Of a stretch of DNA of 64,000 nucleotides, positions 11,850 through 23,271 are shown piece by piece; the stretch's first letter is position 1; every line of letters begins with the position of its first letter. The DNA comes from Tretioscincus oriximinensis (taxonomy: Eukaryota; Chordata; Lepidosauria; Squamata; Gymnophthalmidae), in the NCBI GenBank assembly GCA_022410635.1, contig JAJVDF010000857.1:209714-273713 (forward strand), in the 5' to 3' direction. A model generated the notes under the pieces. It saw nothing but the letters and a program-made list of their open reading frames with translations. It was not told the origin of the DNA and made no database searches. The position numbers and the translations under genes were made by a program.

Positions 11850-12200
11850 GGAATGTCACTTGTCAACAATAGCAAACGGCCACCTTCTCTCCTTTGGGTA
11901 GGATTTCTGCCTGCTTTTCTATGCTCTTTTTCATGGTGCCAAGGGCTCCTTAGGCAAGCCTGGGTGCCCAGCAGCTACAGAAAGCAGTGCCAGCAGCACC
12001 CAAAGGTGAGAAAAGGGCAAGAGAGCTGCTGCTGGGCTCTGGGTGGGGCCTGCTGGGAAGTGTCGCCTGAACAGGAAGCCGCCTCTCCTGCCCAGCCAAC
12101 GTGGGGCCCTGCCTTGCACGCCACGGCTCCCGCCCTGCGCCACAGCTAGCCTGGGTGGGAGGAAGCTCTGTAGCCAGCCTGTGCCTAGACCNACCCAGCA
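11850..12200 (+). repeat. Unclassified interspersed repeat U1, uninterrupted copy
   Basis: Runs from about TTTCTGCCTGCTTTTCTATG through GGGTGCCCAGCAGCTACAGA and CCTGCTGGGAAGTGTCGCC to CCAGCCTGTGCCTAGACC. It has two other copies in the window in the same orientation. The GC-rich body with a CCAAT-like and TTTAAAG-like end in one copy suggests an LTR or promoter-bearing element, but no coding part is seen. Confidence 0.6.
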
Positions 12201-12850
12201 AATGTTGTTTTGCCTCTTTATAAATCTGTGGTGAGGCCACATTTGGAACCCTGTGTTCAATTCTGGTCACCACATCTCAAGAGGGACATTTTGGAACTGG
12301 AGAAGGTGCAGAAAAGGGCAACAAAAATGATCAAGGGTCTGGAGCTCCTCCCTTACGAAGCAAGGCTGCAACNTCTGGGCCTCTTCAGCCTTGAAAGGAG
12401 ACGTTTGAGGGGTGATCTGATTGAAGTGTACAAAATCATGCATGGGATCGACAGGGTGAATAGAGAAAAAATGTTTTCTCTATCACACAACACAAGGACC
12501 AGGGGCCCCTCCTTAAAACTGTTGGGTAGAAAAGTGAGAACAGACAAAGGAAAGTATTTTTTCACCCAAAGGGTCACCGGCCTGTGGAATTTACTTCCTG
12601 AAGAGGTGGTGGTAGCTAACAGCTTGGATAATTTCAAGACAGGACTAGACAGGTTTATGGACACCAAGGGTAGTAGAATGGATGTCTGGATGTTGCCTCC
12701 GGGCTGGACCAACAGGTAGTGCTCCTGAAATACCATTTGCAGGGAGTCATGATCAGGTGCTTATTTTGCTTTCCTCTGTTCGGACTGCCCAGGTGCAACT
12801 GGTGGGCCTCTGGGTGACACAGAAGATCTCTGGACGTCGCTATTCCCGAC
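12200..12850 (+). mobile_element. CR1 LINE 3' fragment with open RT terminus
   Basis: A 169-codon frame at 12210-12719 encodes the CR1 RT end: [40 protein letters not shown] and LWNLLPEEVV. This is one of the two best preserved copies. It follows directly on an unclassified repeat ending at about 12200. Confidence 0.85.
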
Positions 12851-13289
12851 CTACCTANAGGACNTTACAGGCACANAGCTTTGAACCCTNGCCCCTTCAC
12901 CGGATGATCCTTACAAAAGGGAGAAATATGGCNNTGGGTTGGTTTAAGAGAATCCCTCTGCTTCCAAGTTGGGGCANCTCCCTTTGAAAGGGACACTGAT
13001 GGATGAAATGGAGCAGATTCAAAAGAGGTTTACCATGAAGTCCTGTGAGGAAGGGTGAAAGGACCCAGGGGGGCTTCGTCTGCTTCATTGTCAAATGTGT
13101 CCGGGGGGCAGAGGGAAGGCTGCTCTTGGCCTCTCGGGGGACGGAGCTCCCTCCCTCCAGCCCACCCATGGGGCCACTGCTGGCCCCCTGCTGCACCCGT
13201 CAGCCCGCTTTTGATCCCTTCGTGTGGATGCGGCCTTCTCTTAAGGGAAGCACGGCTTGAGTTCTAAGCATGCAAAGAAGACTGGGCCT

Positions 13290-13405
13290 GTTTCTGGGCT
13301 AAATCCCAGCATGGGAGCCTGCCATATGCATGCAGGCTATGGCAGGCCCGCTGATGACCAGGCCCTGTCCCAAAGTACAGCCCAGGCGGAGACTCCGGGT
13401 GGCCG
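13290..13405. repeat. Hairpin repeat H1, diverged
   Basis: GGGAGCCTGCCATATGCATG and CAGGCTATGGCAGGCCCGCT, with an arm order opposite to the consensus centre. Confidence 0.45.
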
Positions 13406-13639
13406 GGGGGAAATTACGCTTTAAACAACGCTGCGCCCAGTATAAAAGCTGCTGATGTCACTTCAGACACGACTTCTGATGAGTCAAGGCTGTTCCTACA
13501 CTTTCCTCACAGGAGCCATCAGGAAGGAATTCAATCTGGAAAGAATGAACTCTCCCAACACGTGGCCCAGTTCAGCCGTTGTTTCCACATGTCACAATTA
13601 TGGGTCCCCGTAAGCCTTCAAGATCCGGCTGTGTATTTA

Positions 13640-13695
13640 TTGTTAACCACCCTGAGACCTTTGGGTGTCGGGCAGTATAAAAACGTAAATAATAA
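13640..13695 (+). mobile_element. L2-type 3' tail fragment
   Basis: AACCACCCTGAGACCTTTGG with an AATAATAAAAAAG tail, followed by purine-rich low-complexity DNA to about 13760. Confidence 0.6.
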
Positions 13696-14049
13696 AAAAG
13701 AAGGAAAAAAGAAAAGAGAAAGAAAGAAAAGGAAGGATGGGAAGAAGGTGGGAGGAAGGATTGGAGGGGAGTATTAATTTTTAAAAAATGGATTGAAAAT
13801 GTAAATGTATTGAATTGGATTGAAAAATAAATAAAATGTTTTAAACAAACAAAAAATGAAATTCCATCTCCGATTGTTGTAATCCTGGGCCTCTATGGAA
13901 GCTGATGGGCAGAAGAGTATTTTCCACACAGAGGAGACCCTAGAACGGAAGCACATAANAGAAGCCCTGCTGAATCGGGCCAGAGCCCCCCTCGTCTCGT
14001 AGTCTCACACCGTGGCCCACCAGTTGCCCCAGGGCCGCCTGGAACAGGA

Positions 14050-14520
14050 GTCTGTGGAATTTACTTCCAGAAGAGGTGGTGGCGGCCAGCAGCCTGGAGA
14101 GCTCGAAGGCAGGATTAGGCGAATTCATGGAAGACAAGAGTGCAAACAGCTCTTCAGATGGATCTCTTGATCCTGCCTCCGGGATGAAGCCACAGGCAGC
14201 GTCCCTGAAATGCCCCTTGAAGGGAGGCAAACAGGGGAAGGTTTTGCTTCCTCCTTCTGCTTGAGATGCCTTGGGGCATTGGGTAGGCCAATGTAGATTA
14301 TGCTAGGCTCATCTGAATGGGGCCTGCCATAGGCTACACTAGCAAGTGGACGGCAAGTCCCAGTTCCAAGAGTCGAGAACAAGTAAAGCTTTTGCCTCCT
14401 CCTTCTGCTTGAGATGCCCAAGGCGCATTGGTGGGCCACTGGGCGAGACAGAAGCCTGGCCTAGGTGGGCCCCTGTGGCTCCATTCAGCAGGGCGCCTCT
14501 TAGGTTCTTGTATGTTCTGA
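14050..14520 (+). mobile_element. CR1 3' fragment carrying a palindromic insert
   Basis: CR1 tail (GAATTTACTTCCAGAAGAGG onward) interrupted at about 14285-14365 by a copy of the hairpin repeat. The CR1 tail module (CTCCTTCTGCTTGAGATGCC) appears on both sides of the insert. Confidence 0.7.
14285..14365. repeat. Hairpin repeat H1 within CR1 tail
   Basis: CAATGTAGATTATGCTAGGC pairs with GGGGCCTGCCATAGGCTACA. Confidence 0.7.
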
Positions 14521-14524
14521 TAAT

Positions 14525-15170
14525 GGTTGCCTTTCAAGCTTCTGTCAATGAAATAAGAGGTAAAAAACTAATGTAGGTCTAGATCTCATAAGAGCCTCAT
14601 ACCAATTGTTTTTACTTCTGTGGATAAGAGGATTTGAATGCAACAATTGTTAATTAGTTTATTAATTATATAACTTTGTAAAATATATAAATGCAAACGT
14701 GCTAGCTGTACCCTAGATGGTTGCCTAGAACCCCTTGTAGTGTTAAAACCTAAAGGTAAATATATTTGCAGTTTCCATTCAACCAATGGGAACTGAGTTT
14801 GGATAAGAATATACCCTCACCAGGGTTACTCTTAGGTAGGTGACTACAAATCACTTTGCAGCCTCAAAATATTAGAATTCTGCTTTCCAAAATAAATAGA
14901 AATAATCTTTGTTTTTAGATAACAAAGGAAATATGATGCATTCACTTGATTATGATGTTAGCATGCTGAGTTTCCTGAGGACAGTTGATATTATCTGTGG
15001 ATAATGTGAAATCTAAAGGTTTTAAAGTAAACATTTTATAAGACAAAGACACAGCCAAAAGCACAGGATAGGAATCCAAATAGGAAAAACAGAAAGTAGA
15101 AGCAAAAACTGAATAGCTGATGTGTTAACCATAAGACAACACTGTTTGAAGAAAGTTAAAGAAATGTATT
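14525..15170. other. AT-rich unique DNA, nothing recognised
   Basis: Low-GC sequence without clear repeat or coding signal. Confidence 0.5.
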
Positions 15171-15174
15171 GAAT

Positions 15175-15300
15175 AGCATCTGAAGAAGTAGACCTGTCTA
15201 CGAAAGCTTATGCCAATCACCTTTAGTCTCAAAGTGCTGCTAGCTCCTTTGCTGGACTTTCTGCTAGACTAACACGGCTATTCCTCTGAAATTAACAAAT
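15175..15300 (+). mobile_element. Penelope-like 3' repeat with hammerhead-like core
   Basis: TCTGAAGAAGTAGACCTGTC and TACGAAAGC form CTGA-x-GA, a perfect GTAGA/TCTAC stem, then GAAA, the hammerhead ribozyme core arrangement with A for U in CUGAUGA. It ends ACTAACACGGCTATTCCTCT, the common reptile repeat end. Assignment to Penelope is from memory of the family. Confidence 0.55.
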
Positions 15301-15634
15301 CTGTTGCATTTAATTCAACAGCGAAGCCCTGCAAGGAACAAATATGTTGAGAATGTGATAGGTTAAAAGGACAGTTTATTCAAGAGAGAAAGCCAATTCT
15401 CTTCTATGCTCAAGGCAAGATAAACACATTTTTATCACATTAGGAATGATGGGTTTAGCAATTCCTCCCACCTTTGGCAGGAGCAAGACGTAAGGAACCT
15501 TCCTCTCGCACCACAAGACTCTTCCAGATCGAATGAGGGGTCTTCAGGTGCAGCGGAGGGGGAGCCATGCTGCCAATTTCCCCTCTTAGGTACCACGAGG
15601 ACTCCTTGCAAGAGTGTCCGTCTGTTCGTCCGGC

Positions 15635-15735
15635 CCTCTCTCTCCCTCTCTCCATCCATCCCCCTCCCTCCCCCTCTCCATCCATCCATCCACCTACCTA
15701 CCTCTCTCCATCCATCCATCCACCTACCTACCCTT
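15635..15735. repeat. Pyrimidine-rich simple repeat
   Basis: CTCT, CCAT and CCTA units (for example CCATCCATCCATCCACCTAC) in two similar rows. Confidence 0.85.
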
Positions 15736-15999
15736 CTGAAGGAGGAGAGTGGCTCATAGAAGTTGTTGTTGTTACTCTCTAGGGTGCTATGAGGCTCCCG
15801 TGCTAGAATTTATCTCTGTTCCCCCTGTATGGACTGAAAAGTAGACTACTGTTGCCCCCCTTCCCCCCACCACTTTTTTGTTAGTCTCTAGGCTGCTACA
15901 GCTGAGAGTCCCTTGGACCTCCCACAGCCAGGCTAACGTGACTATTTGGCTTGACAGGGTGAGCCCAGCTGGCCACGTTTCTCCTCACAGCTAGAACAC

Positions 16000-16345
16000 A
16001 AGAACATAAGAACATAAGAAGAGCCATNCTGGATCAGGCCACAGCCCATCAAGTCCAGCCTTCTCTCCCGCACAAAGGCCCACCAGATGCCCCTGGGCAG
16101 TCCGAACAGAGGAAAGCGAAATATGCTCCTGTTCATGACTCCCTGCAAATGGTATTTCAAGAGTCCTGCCTGTGGCTCCATCCTGGAGGCAACATCCAGA
16201 CATCCATCCTAGTATCCATTTATACCTTTAGTGTCCATAAATCTGTCTAGTCCTGTCTTGAAACTATCCAAGCTGTTAGCTACCACTACCTCTTCAGGAA
16301 GTCAATTCCACAGGCCGATGACCCTCTGGTGATTCACACGCTGCC
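16000..16345 (-). mobile_element. CR1 3' fragment
   Basis: Starts with AACATAAGAACATAAGAAGA tail repeats, then GGATCAGGCCACAGCCCATC; standard subfamily 3' UTR in reverse. Confidence 0.8.
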
Positions 16346-16480
16346 ACGGTTTCCTNGGCTCTGCTAGGGCTGCTCTGCATGATCCACACTGCATGAAGAA
16401 ACCTACAATTTACTGACCACATGAAAGAGAAATTCACCTAGTTTTAATTTTAAATTTTATTAGTAATTTAAAACAGTGAA

Positions 16481-16622
16481 GCCCTGTCTCTACTGAGCCT
16501 TGGTTTGCGTTACATCTCGGGTCAGATCTTGGCCATCCACGTGCCAATGTAGACTATGGCAGGCCCCATGCATGTGGCAGGCTCCTGTTCTGAGACNTAG
16601 GCCAGAATATGGCTCCGGGGAA
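16481..16622. repeat. Hairpin repeat H1
   Basis: Left arm CCAATGTAGACTATGGCAGG; right arm truncated to GCATGTGGCAGGCTCCTGTT and GGCCAGAATATGGCTCC. Confidence 0.75.
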
Positions 16623-16649
16623 CAGAGGCTGACTTTTAATATCATCTTA

Positions 16650-18180
16650 GATCAGTAGTTTTGGTTTTTTATTTGCAAAAGACCAGGCAAGTTAAATCTT
16701 AGATGTCCTTTGATACAAACGGCTCATAGCGCGGAGCAGACATCCAGTGTGCTGGAAAAGGCATCAAGCAAGACCTCCGCATCTGCACCTCTGGTGGGAC
16801 GGAAACAGGGTAAGGGATGAGGGGGGAAGTGAAATGACATAAAAACTGGGATAGACCTTTGCAACACCCCCCCCCCAGGTGCTGCAGCATTTATTTATTA
16901 AGATTTCTATATCGCCTTATAGCCAAAGATCTCAACAATTTATAAGGAATTGTAAGCAGCACATTACAACCAATTATACACAATTCTCACCTGGTGAAAA
17001 TTCCTTTCTTTCATATTCACTGAAGTAGGGTTCCCACATTAATACTGGGACAAAACTTTGCCCCGCTAATGGGTGTGAAAAAGCTCCCCCCCCCCCCACG
17101 TGTGCAGGCCTCAGACGCTGCACCTGGTGAATATTNCTCTCTTTTACAGCCATTAAGGGTGCAAGGTCCTAACACAGTTTTTGTGTGGAAACTCTTTATT
17201 AAAGTTGCAAAGTATTATCCTGGTTTGTTTCCCTAATGGACCCTCTCAAATGCCAACAAGACCTCACAAAAATACCTCTTACAAGGTTTTGAAAGCTTAG
17301 GATTAAAAGAACAGCCAGAGCAGCTTCTACATGGTTTTTCTATACTGCTGAAGGAGTAATTGCCAAGAATTGTGTGTGTGTTAATTAATAATATAATAGA
17401 TTATATTATAGATAATATAATAGATTGGTATAAAATGTTAAGGGGAAATGCTAATTAACGACACAAAACAACAAAAAGCAGTGTCAGGAGAGAGGTATTT
17501 GGGTCAGTTTCCCAAATATGCAGATGAATTAATAAATGCAGATGAATGAATTTATCAGGGAAATGATTTCTTCAACAATGGATAAAGGGATAGAAACTCT
17601 GAGGCTGGAAGATGAAGGACGGAAATAACGAAACAGGATTTATCAAGTATTGAAGGTTCTGAAACACAAGTTAGAGGGCATTTGATTTTCAAGATGTGAA
17701 AGAATTCATGGATTTTGCATATATGAACAACTGTGAATGTGTGATTCTGGATTTTGTACGCATGATGATCATAATGCCACTTTGTACAATTAAAGCTACT
17801 TAGAATATGCAAGTTTATTCATGTTTCAAAACCTGCTTTTTCTTAATAAATGTACAGAAGTTTAAAATGATATAATTTCCCAGTTTTATTATATGGTATT
17901 ATATGTGTGTAGTCTGAAGAGATTAGTTTTGATTTTCAGTTTTACATTTTTGAAAAATACTATGCATTCCATTTTGGAAATTAATTTCACATCATTCAAA
18001 TGGAATTAGTTTCAGGGACTCTGAATCTTAAATAAATAAAGGAAATAAAAGACACTAGAAAGAAACACTGAAGATTTTTGCCTACAATTAAAAATGCCAG
18101 GTATTTACTACTACTATAATAATACTCATATTTTATTTTATGGCTCTTTATCAGTCACTGAAACAGGTTTCTTTNCACCA
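16650..18180. other. AT-rich DNA downstream of the L1 3' end
   Basis: Contains a weak reversed L2-like tail at 16893-16955, a C-run at 17086-17098 and a TA-rich patch at 17385-17425. No gene seen. Confidence 0.5.
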
Positions 18181-18369
18181 TTTTTTTTAAAATATAATAT
18201 TTTATTTAAATTCTGTATAGACATACAAAAAATCAGTATGAACAATTTCAAGGCTTCTGAACATTCTAAAATCCGTTTCAAGAAAGCCAAGTAAATTTAA
18301 GTTGTAACANGAAACCCAACAGAATAACAAACTAAAATCCAGGATTACTAATTGTAACATAGCGGGGAG

Positions 18370-21300
18370 TCATAAATCAGGCAAATCAGGCAGGAAAGAT
18401 AACATGTGAGTCAGTTTCTTGTTCATTAGAAAAACCTGTGGAGTGGCAAAAGGATTAAGGGAGGCGTTAGATTTTGCTGCAGAGATCAGAGGAAGCCATT
18501 TTCCCAAGAAGTCTTTAGGATCTGGAACGCCTTTCATAGTTTGCTTTTGTAAGTGAGTCAATTCCATAAGGGCAGAATGCCACACACGATTAATCCAACA
18601 CTGTTTGGTGAGTTGGTTGGGATACCTCCAGTTCTTTGCTACTTCCATTTTAGCACAGGTGATCATAGTAAATAGCAATCTGGAAGAGGAGCGTAAAGAG
18701 GGCTGGTCCTTAAGGTAAAATAAGAATATCAGGGCAGGGGAGAATACGATTTTGAGTTTGAAAATAAGTTTTAAGGTTACATGAACCATTTTCCAGAAGG
18801 GGGAGACCTGAGGGCATTCCCACCAGATATGAAGATAGTTCCCTAGAGCTCCACAACTATTCCAGCATCGGGGGCTTATACTGTGTTTGATAGAGTGAAG
18901 CCGGGTGGGGGTAACGTACCATCTGTAGATGGCCTTAAAGGAGATATCTCGGTCCGCTTGAGAGATGTGAGAGTTATACAATCTGGTGAGAGTGCGGTTC
19001 CAGTCCGTTTCNTCTAGAGATATCCCACATTTTGCCTCCCAGAAGGTTCTATGGCTGCTGGAAACAGGACGAGAATCAAGAAGCATATGGTAGAGCCTGG
19101 AGGAGAGACCCTTATCAGGGGTTGAGAAAGATTCCAAAAGAGACTCGAAGGGAGTAAGGTCGCGACATTCAGGGTTCCTCAAGCGTAGATGACCGACAAA
19201 AGAACGGAGATTCATAGAGGCAAGCCAATTGGATTCTGGAAGTCNNATAAGAGCAGTGAGATCGTGCAAAGTGAGTGTGGCGAAATTTGGAGAATAAAAA
19301 TCTTTAAGTGACCCGAACCCAGCAGATTTTAGACGTTGCCAAACTACAGACGGGACAGATATAGGGGAACCATGGAGAGCATAGAGAGGGGCTAAAGGAG
19401 AGGGAAATGGAGACAGAAGCTGTTGATAGGCACCCCAAACTTTAAGGGTGGAAGCTATCATAGGATTTAGAAGAAGTAAAGTGCGAGAATCTATTCTTTT
19501 TGCCAGAGGAGAAAGGGAAGGAGAAAGGGAAGATAGTTCTGTGGCTTCTATNTTGGCCCACAGAGGTGGGGAAGAGGAGAAAAGGGATAAGAAATGATAT
19601 AACTGCCAGGCATCAAAAAGAAGNGATAANGAAGGAAAGCCCCAACCTCCTTGTCTGATNGGCTTCTGAAAAATGGCTTTGGGAATCCTGGGTTTCTTAC
19701 GAGAGAATGCCCAGTTATCAATCTTTTTCTCCCAATCCTTTAGTTGTGTCCGTGGAATGGAANAGGGGAGAGTGCGGAAAAGGTAGGTGATCATGGGAAA
19801 GATTTTCATCTTAAGAGCCACGATGCGGCCTGCTATGGAAAGATATTGCTTAGTTTTCCAAGAGGCAATTTGTGCATTGGCTTTGTGCCAAAGTGGTGAA
19901 TAGTTAAAGTGAATAACTTTCTTCAAGTTTTTAGGGATCCAGACCCCCAAGTATAGGAGTTTTTTAGGTTGAAGAGAAATGCCAGAAGAGTCACAAAGGT
20001 GTTGTTGTTGGGTGGGAGGGATATTTAGGCAAAGCATTTCTATTTTATTGTAGTTTATTTTGAGGCCTGCAAAGCATTGAAAGCGGTCAAGTTCTTTTTT
20101 AATCTGGGGTAGCGAGACAAGGGGGTTGGAGGAGGTAACTAGAAGGTCGTCAGCATAGAGGTTAAATTTNGAGGTGAAAGGGCCGAGGTTATAACCTAAT
20201 ATGTCACCATTCTGACGAAGATATGAGGCTAGGACTTCAATTGTAAGAGCAAAGAGAATAGAAGAGAGGGGGCAGCCTTGGCGAGTCCCTTTGAATAGGC
20301 AGAATGGGGGAGAAGTCATGTTATTGACTCTGATACATGTGAGAGGAGCACAGTACATCCGTGTAACATATGAAATAAATCGAGTCCCAAAGCCCATTTG
20401 AGTCAGCACTTGAAGGAGAAAATCATGATTTACTTGATCAAAGGCCTTGTAAATATCATAGGAGATCAGTCCGAGAGACCTTTGATGTTTTCTAGCATGG
20501 GTGATTGTATTAAAGACAAGACGAATAGGGGCTGTGATGTTGCGGCCTGGTATGAAGCCGTGTTGTTCCGGGCCAATGAGATTAGAAATGAAAGTGTTGA
20601 GCCTGGTTAACAGAATTGAAGAAAGGAGTTTGAAGTCAATGTTCAGCAAGGAGGAGGGACGATAAGAAGTGACCAGCTCCGGGGGTTTACCCTTTTTCGG
20701 AAAGGTAGGCAGAAGCGAAGTGNGCCAGGTTTCTGGAAAGAAGTTAGAATGTAAGACTGAATTAAAGGCCGATGTGAGACTGGGGGCGATCAAGTCTTGA
20801 TAGGATTTATAAAACAGGCCAGAAAAGCCATCTGGGCCAGGGGCTTTATTGCATTTAAGGTTTTTAATTCCGGAGAGAACTTCGTGAATAGTGATTTCCT
20901 CATCTAGAGCCTTCTTTTGATCAGGACTAAGTTTAGGCAGAGCAGCTAAGGAGACATATTGGGAAAGGCCAGGAGGAGCTGGGCTTGGGGCTGCATAAAG
21001 ATCTTGATAAAACTTGTGGAAGATGCGGAGAATTTCGGGGGGGGGAGGAGGAGAGGTCACCTTTGTGATCTTTTAATGAAAGAATAAGATTTTTCCTCCT
21101 TTTTCTTTTTAGCATGGATGCCAAAAATTTGGAGTTCTTGTTGCCCTGAGCAAAGGCCTTGTGATGAAGTTGGATTTGGGATCTAGCNTCATTTTCAGAT
21201 TCCACGAGGGCTAGTTCTTGGCGTTTAGATTGCAACAGCGCCCAGTCAAGTTTATTACCAGTACGTATATGGGCGGCCTCGAGATCCTTGATCTCAGCTA

Positions 21301-22244
21301 AGAGCTTAGAAGATTTATCTTTTAGGAGTTTCCTTTGCCAAGAGCCCTCTGCTATGCAAACACCGCAAACTACTGCTTTTAAAGCTTCCCATTGGATAAT
21401 GGGAGAAATAGATGGCAGAGAATTTAAATCTAGGTAAGCTGAAATTTCCTTTGAGATTTTGTCCCGAGAAGTTTTCCAATTAATTAATGAGGAAAACCTC
21501 CAACATTTTGAGGAATAATCTTTAGGAAGCAGAGAGATAGAGGTCGAGAGAAGGGAATGATCTGAGAGCACANAGGACACAAGAGTGGAAGATACTAAAG
21601 CAGGGACTAAGGGTTGATCAAGGAGGATGAAATCTATCCTGGAATAGGAATGATGTCTGGNGGAGCAGAAGGAAAAATCCCTGGCAGAAGGGTTTNAGAG
21701 GNGAAAGGAGTNGGTCANTTTAAATTTGTCAAATAGGTGTTTAGCTTTCGGACCTGAGGGGGAAGGATGAGAAGAACTGTATCCTGAGCGATCAAGTGTT
21801 GCATCAGCCACCATGTTAAGGTCTCCGGCCACGATGTGTTCCCCTTCATTGAAAGAGTCCAGGGAGCAGAGTGTATTATGGAGAAAGTTTTTTTTGTCCC
21901 TGATTAGGAGAATAGACATTAGCCAAGGTCAGAACTCTGTCAAACAAGGTGCCCATCACAAAAAGAAAGCGACCATGTTTATCACGTTTTAACTTGGTCA
22001 ACTGAAAAGGTAGTTTGGGATCAATAAAGATAGAGACTTCACGTGAATTAGAGGTACCAAAGGAATGAAATGAGTGAGAGAAGAAAGGGTGTGAAAAGAG
22101 TTGAGGGTTTTTCTTGGTAGCATGAGTTTCTTGCAAGAATAGGATATGAGGTCGGTTGAGTAANAAAAAGGATTGCATTTTGCNGCGTTTGACCGGGTTG
22201 TGGAGGCCTCTGATGTTGAGAGATACTATTCTAAGATCAGCCAT
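18370..22244 (-). pseudogene. L1 ORF2 (endonuclease and reverse transcriptase) with two frameshifts
   Basis: The protein opens MADLRIVSLNIRGLHNPVKR with LQET, GDLN and SDH motifs of an AP-type endonuclease. It continues to an RT domain with NKAPGPDG, an RQGCPLS motif and the catalytic YADD at 20147-20158, and ends with a zinc knuckle (C-x3-C, then HIWWEC) near 18810-18870. The frame shifts inside a run of 8 T (21888-21895) and inside a run of 9 G (21037-21045, plus strand). Apart from these homopolymer changes it is open, so the copy is young or the indels are sequencing errors. Confidence 0.85.
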
Positions 22245-23270
22245 NCTNAAAAATGGGGATGATGCAATTTGGTCCTGCGATGAAAGAGTAGTGAATTAAG
22301 GAGAGAACAAAGAGGAGGCATAAGAACCAAGGAAAGAAAGAAAGTTTAAACTCCCCACCAAACCCGGCGTAGGAATTAAAGGGATGGCTAAGATACAAGG
22401 GGCTACATGAAAGCTAGTCTATAGGCAAGACCAGGTCGGGGGAAGAGCCCACCCGTCTGACCTTCGGAATGTACAGTACAATATTCATCCTGGAAAAACA
22501 TACAAACACTAAACCCAAACCAAGCCCCCACCCCAAACCTTTAGGAAAACCCTCACACCCCAACAACCCCCTGAAAGGACCATCCATTATGGGCTACAGA
22601 AAACTGCAGCCGCGGGACGAGAAACGTCACGTCCCACTGGAAGGACCAGGTGAGAGAGGCGCAGCAGGTAAGTACAGTCAAAATTGATTGCCAGCAGCAA
22701 CGATTCACGGCGGATGAGAAGATGAGATATAAGGCCATATAGAGATGAGAATGCTTCTGATCAGTCTGGCCACATGGAGGAAAATAGCAGTAGCTTGAGA
22801 AAGCCAGGGAGGCTCTAAANGCANGAAATTTTTAAGAAACCAAAGAGGCCCCAAAGAAGCCTATGCAATGATANGAGAACCAGCTTCTGGAACAGTGCAG
22901 AGCAGGTTAGACAGGGAGTGGAAGGAGGAGGTTACTTCAGGGGGCTTTTGTTCAGACGATCGCGTTGAAACATCGCTGGGATGCGTTTTGGAAGCGGATC
23001 TCAAAGAGATGAGGAGNGATGAGGCCGTGAAGAAGAAATAGTCTCCCAGCGGGCATTAGATGGGAGGGCATCAGGTCTTGGCTGATCAGTCATGGTTTGA
23101 TTAGGTGGTGGGTCAGAAGGAGCAGAGTGTGCCAGGAGGGTAGAGAGAATATATTCTGCTTCTGACATATCGTCCACCCTGAGCAGATGACCAGCTTTGT
23201 CAGTGACAAGGAGGTGGCATGGAAAACCCCATCTATATTTGATTGAGTGTTGTCTCAAGTGGGTAGTGAC
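22040..23270. repeat. First unit of 1.23-kb tandem duplication inside the L1
   Basis: Identical, as far as I can check, to 23272-24502 (offset 1232). It spans the start of ORF2, the inter-ORF spacer and the end of ORF1. Single Ns at 22164, 22184, 22245, 22248, 22820, 22824, 22874 and 23017 recur at exactly +1232 in the second unit. Confidence 0.97.
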
Positions 23271-23271
23271 N

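Noticed and set aside
15640..15735. Repeat rows that might suggest a regularly spaced array
   Set aside because: Simple CCAT/CCTA/CTCT low-complexity sequence with no spacer-repeat organisation.
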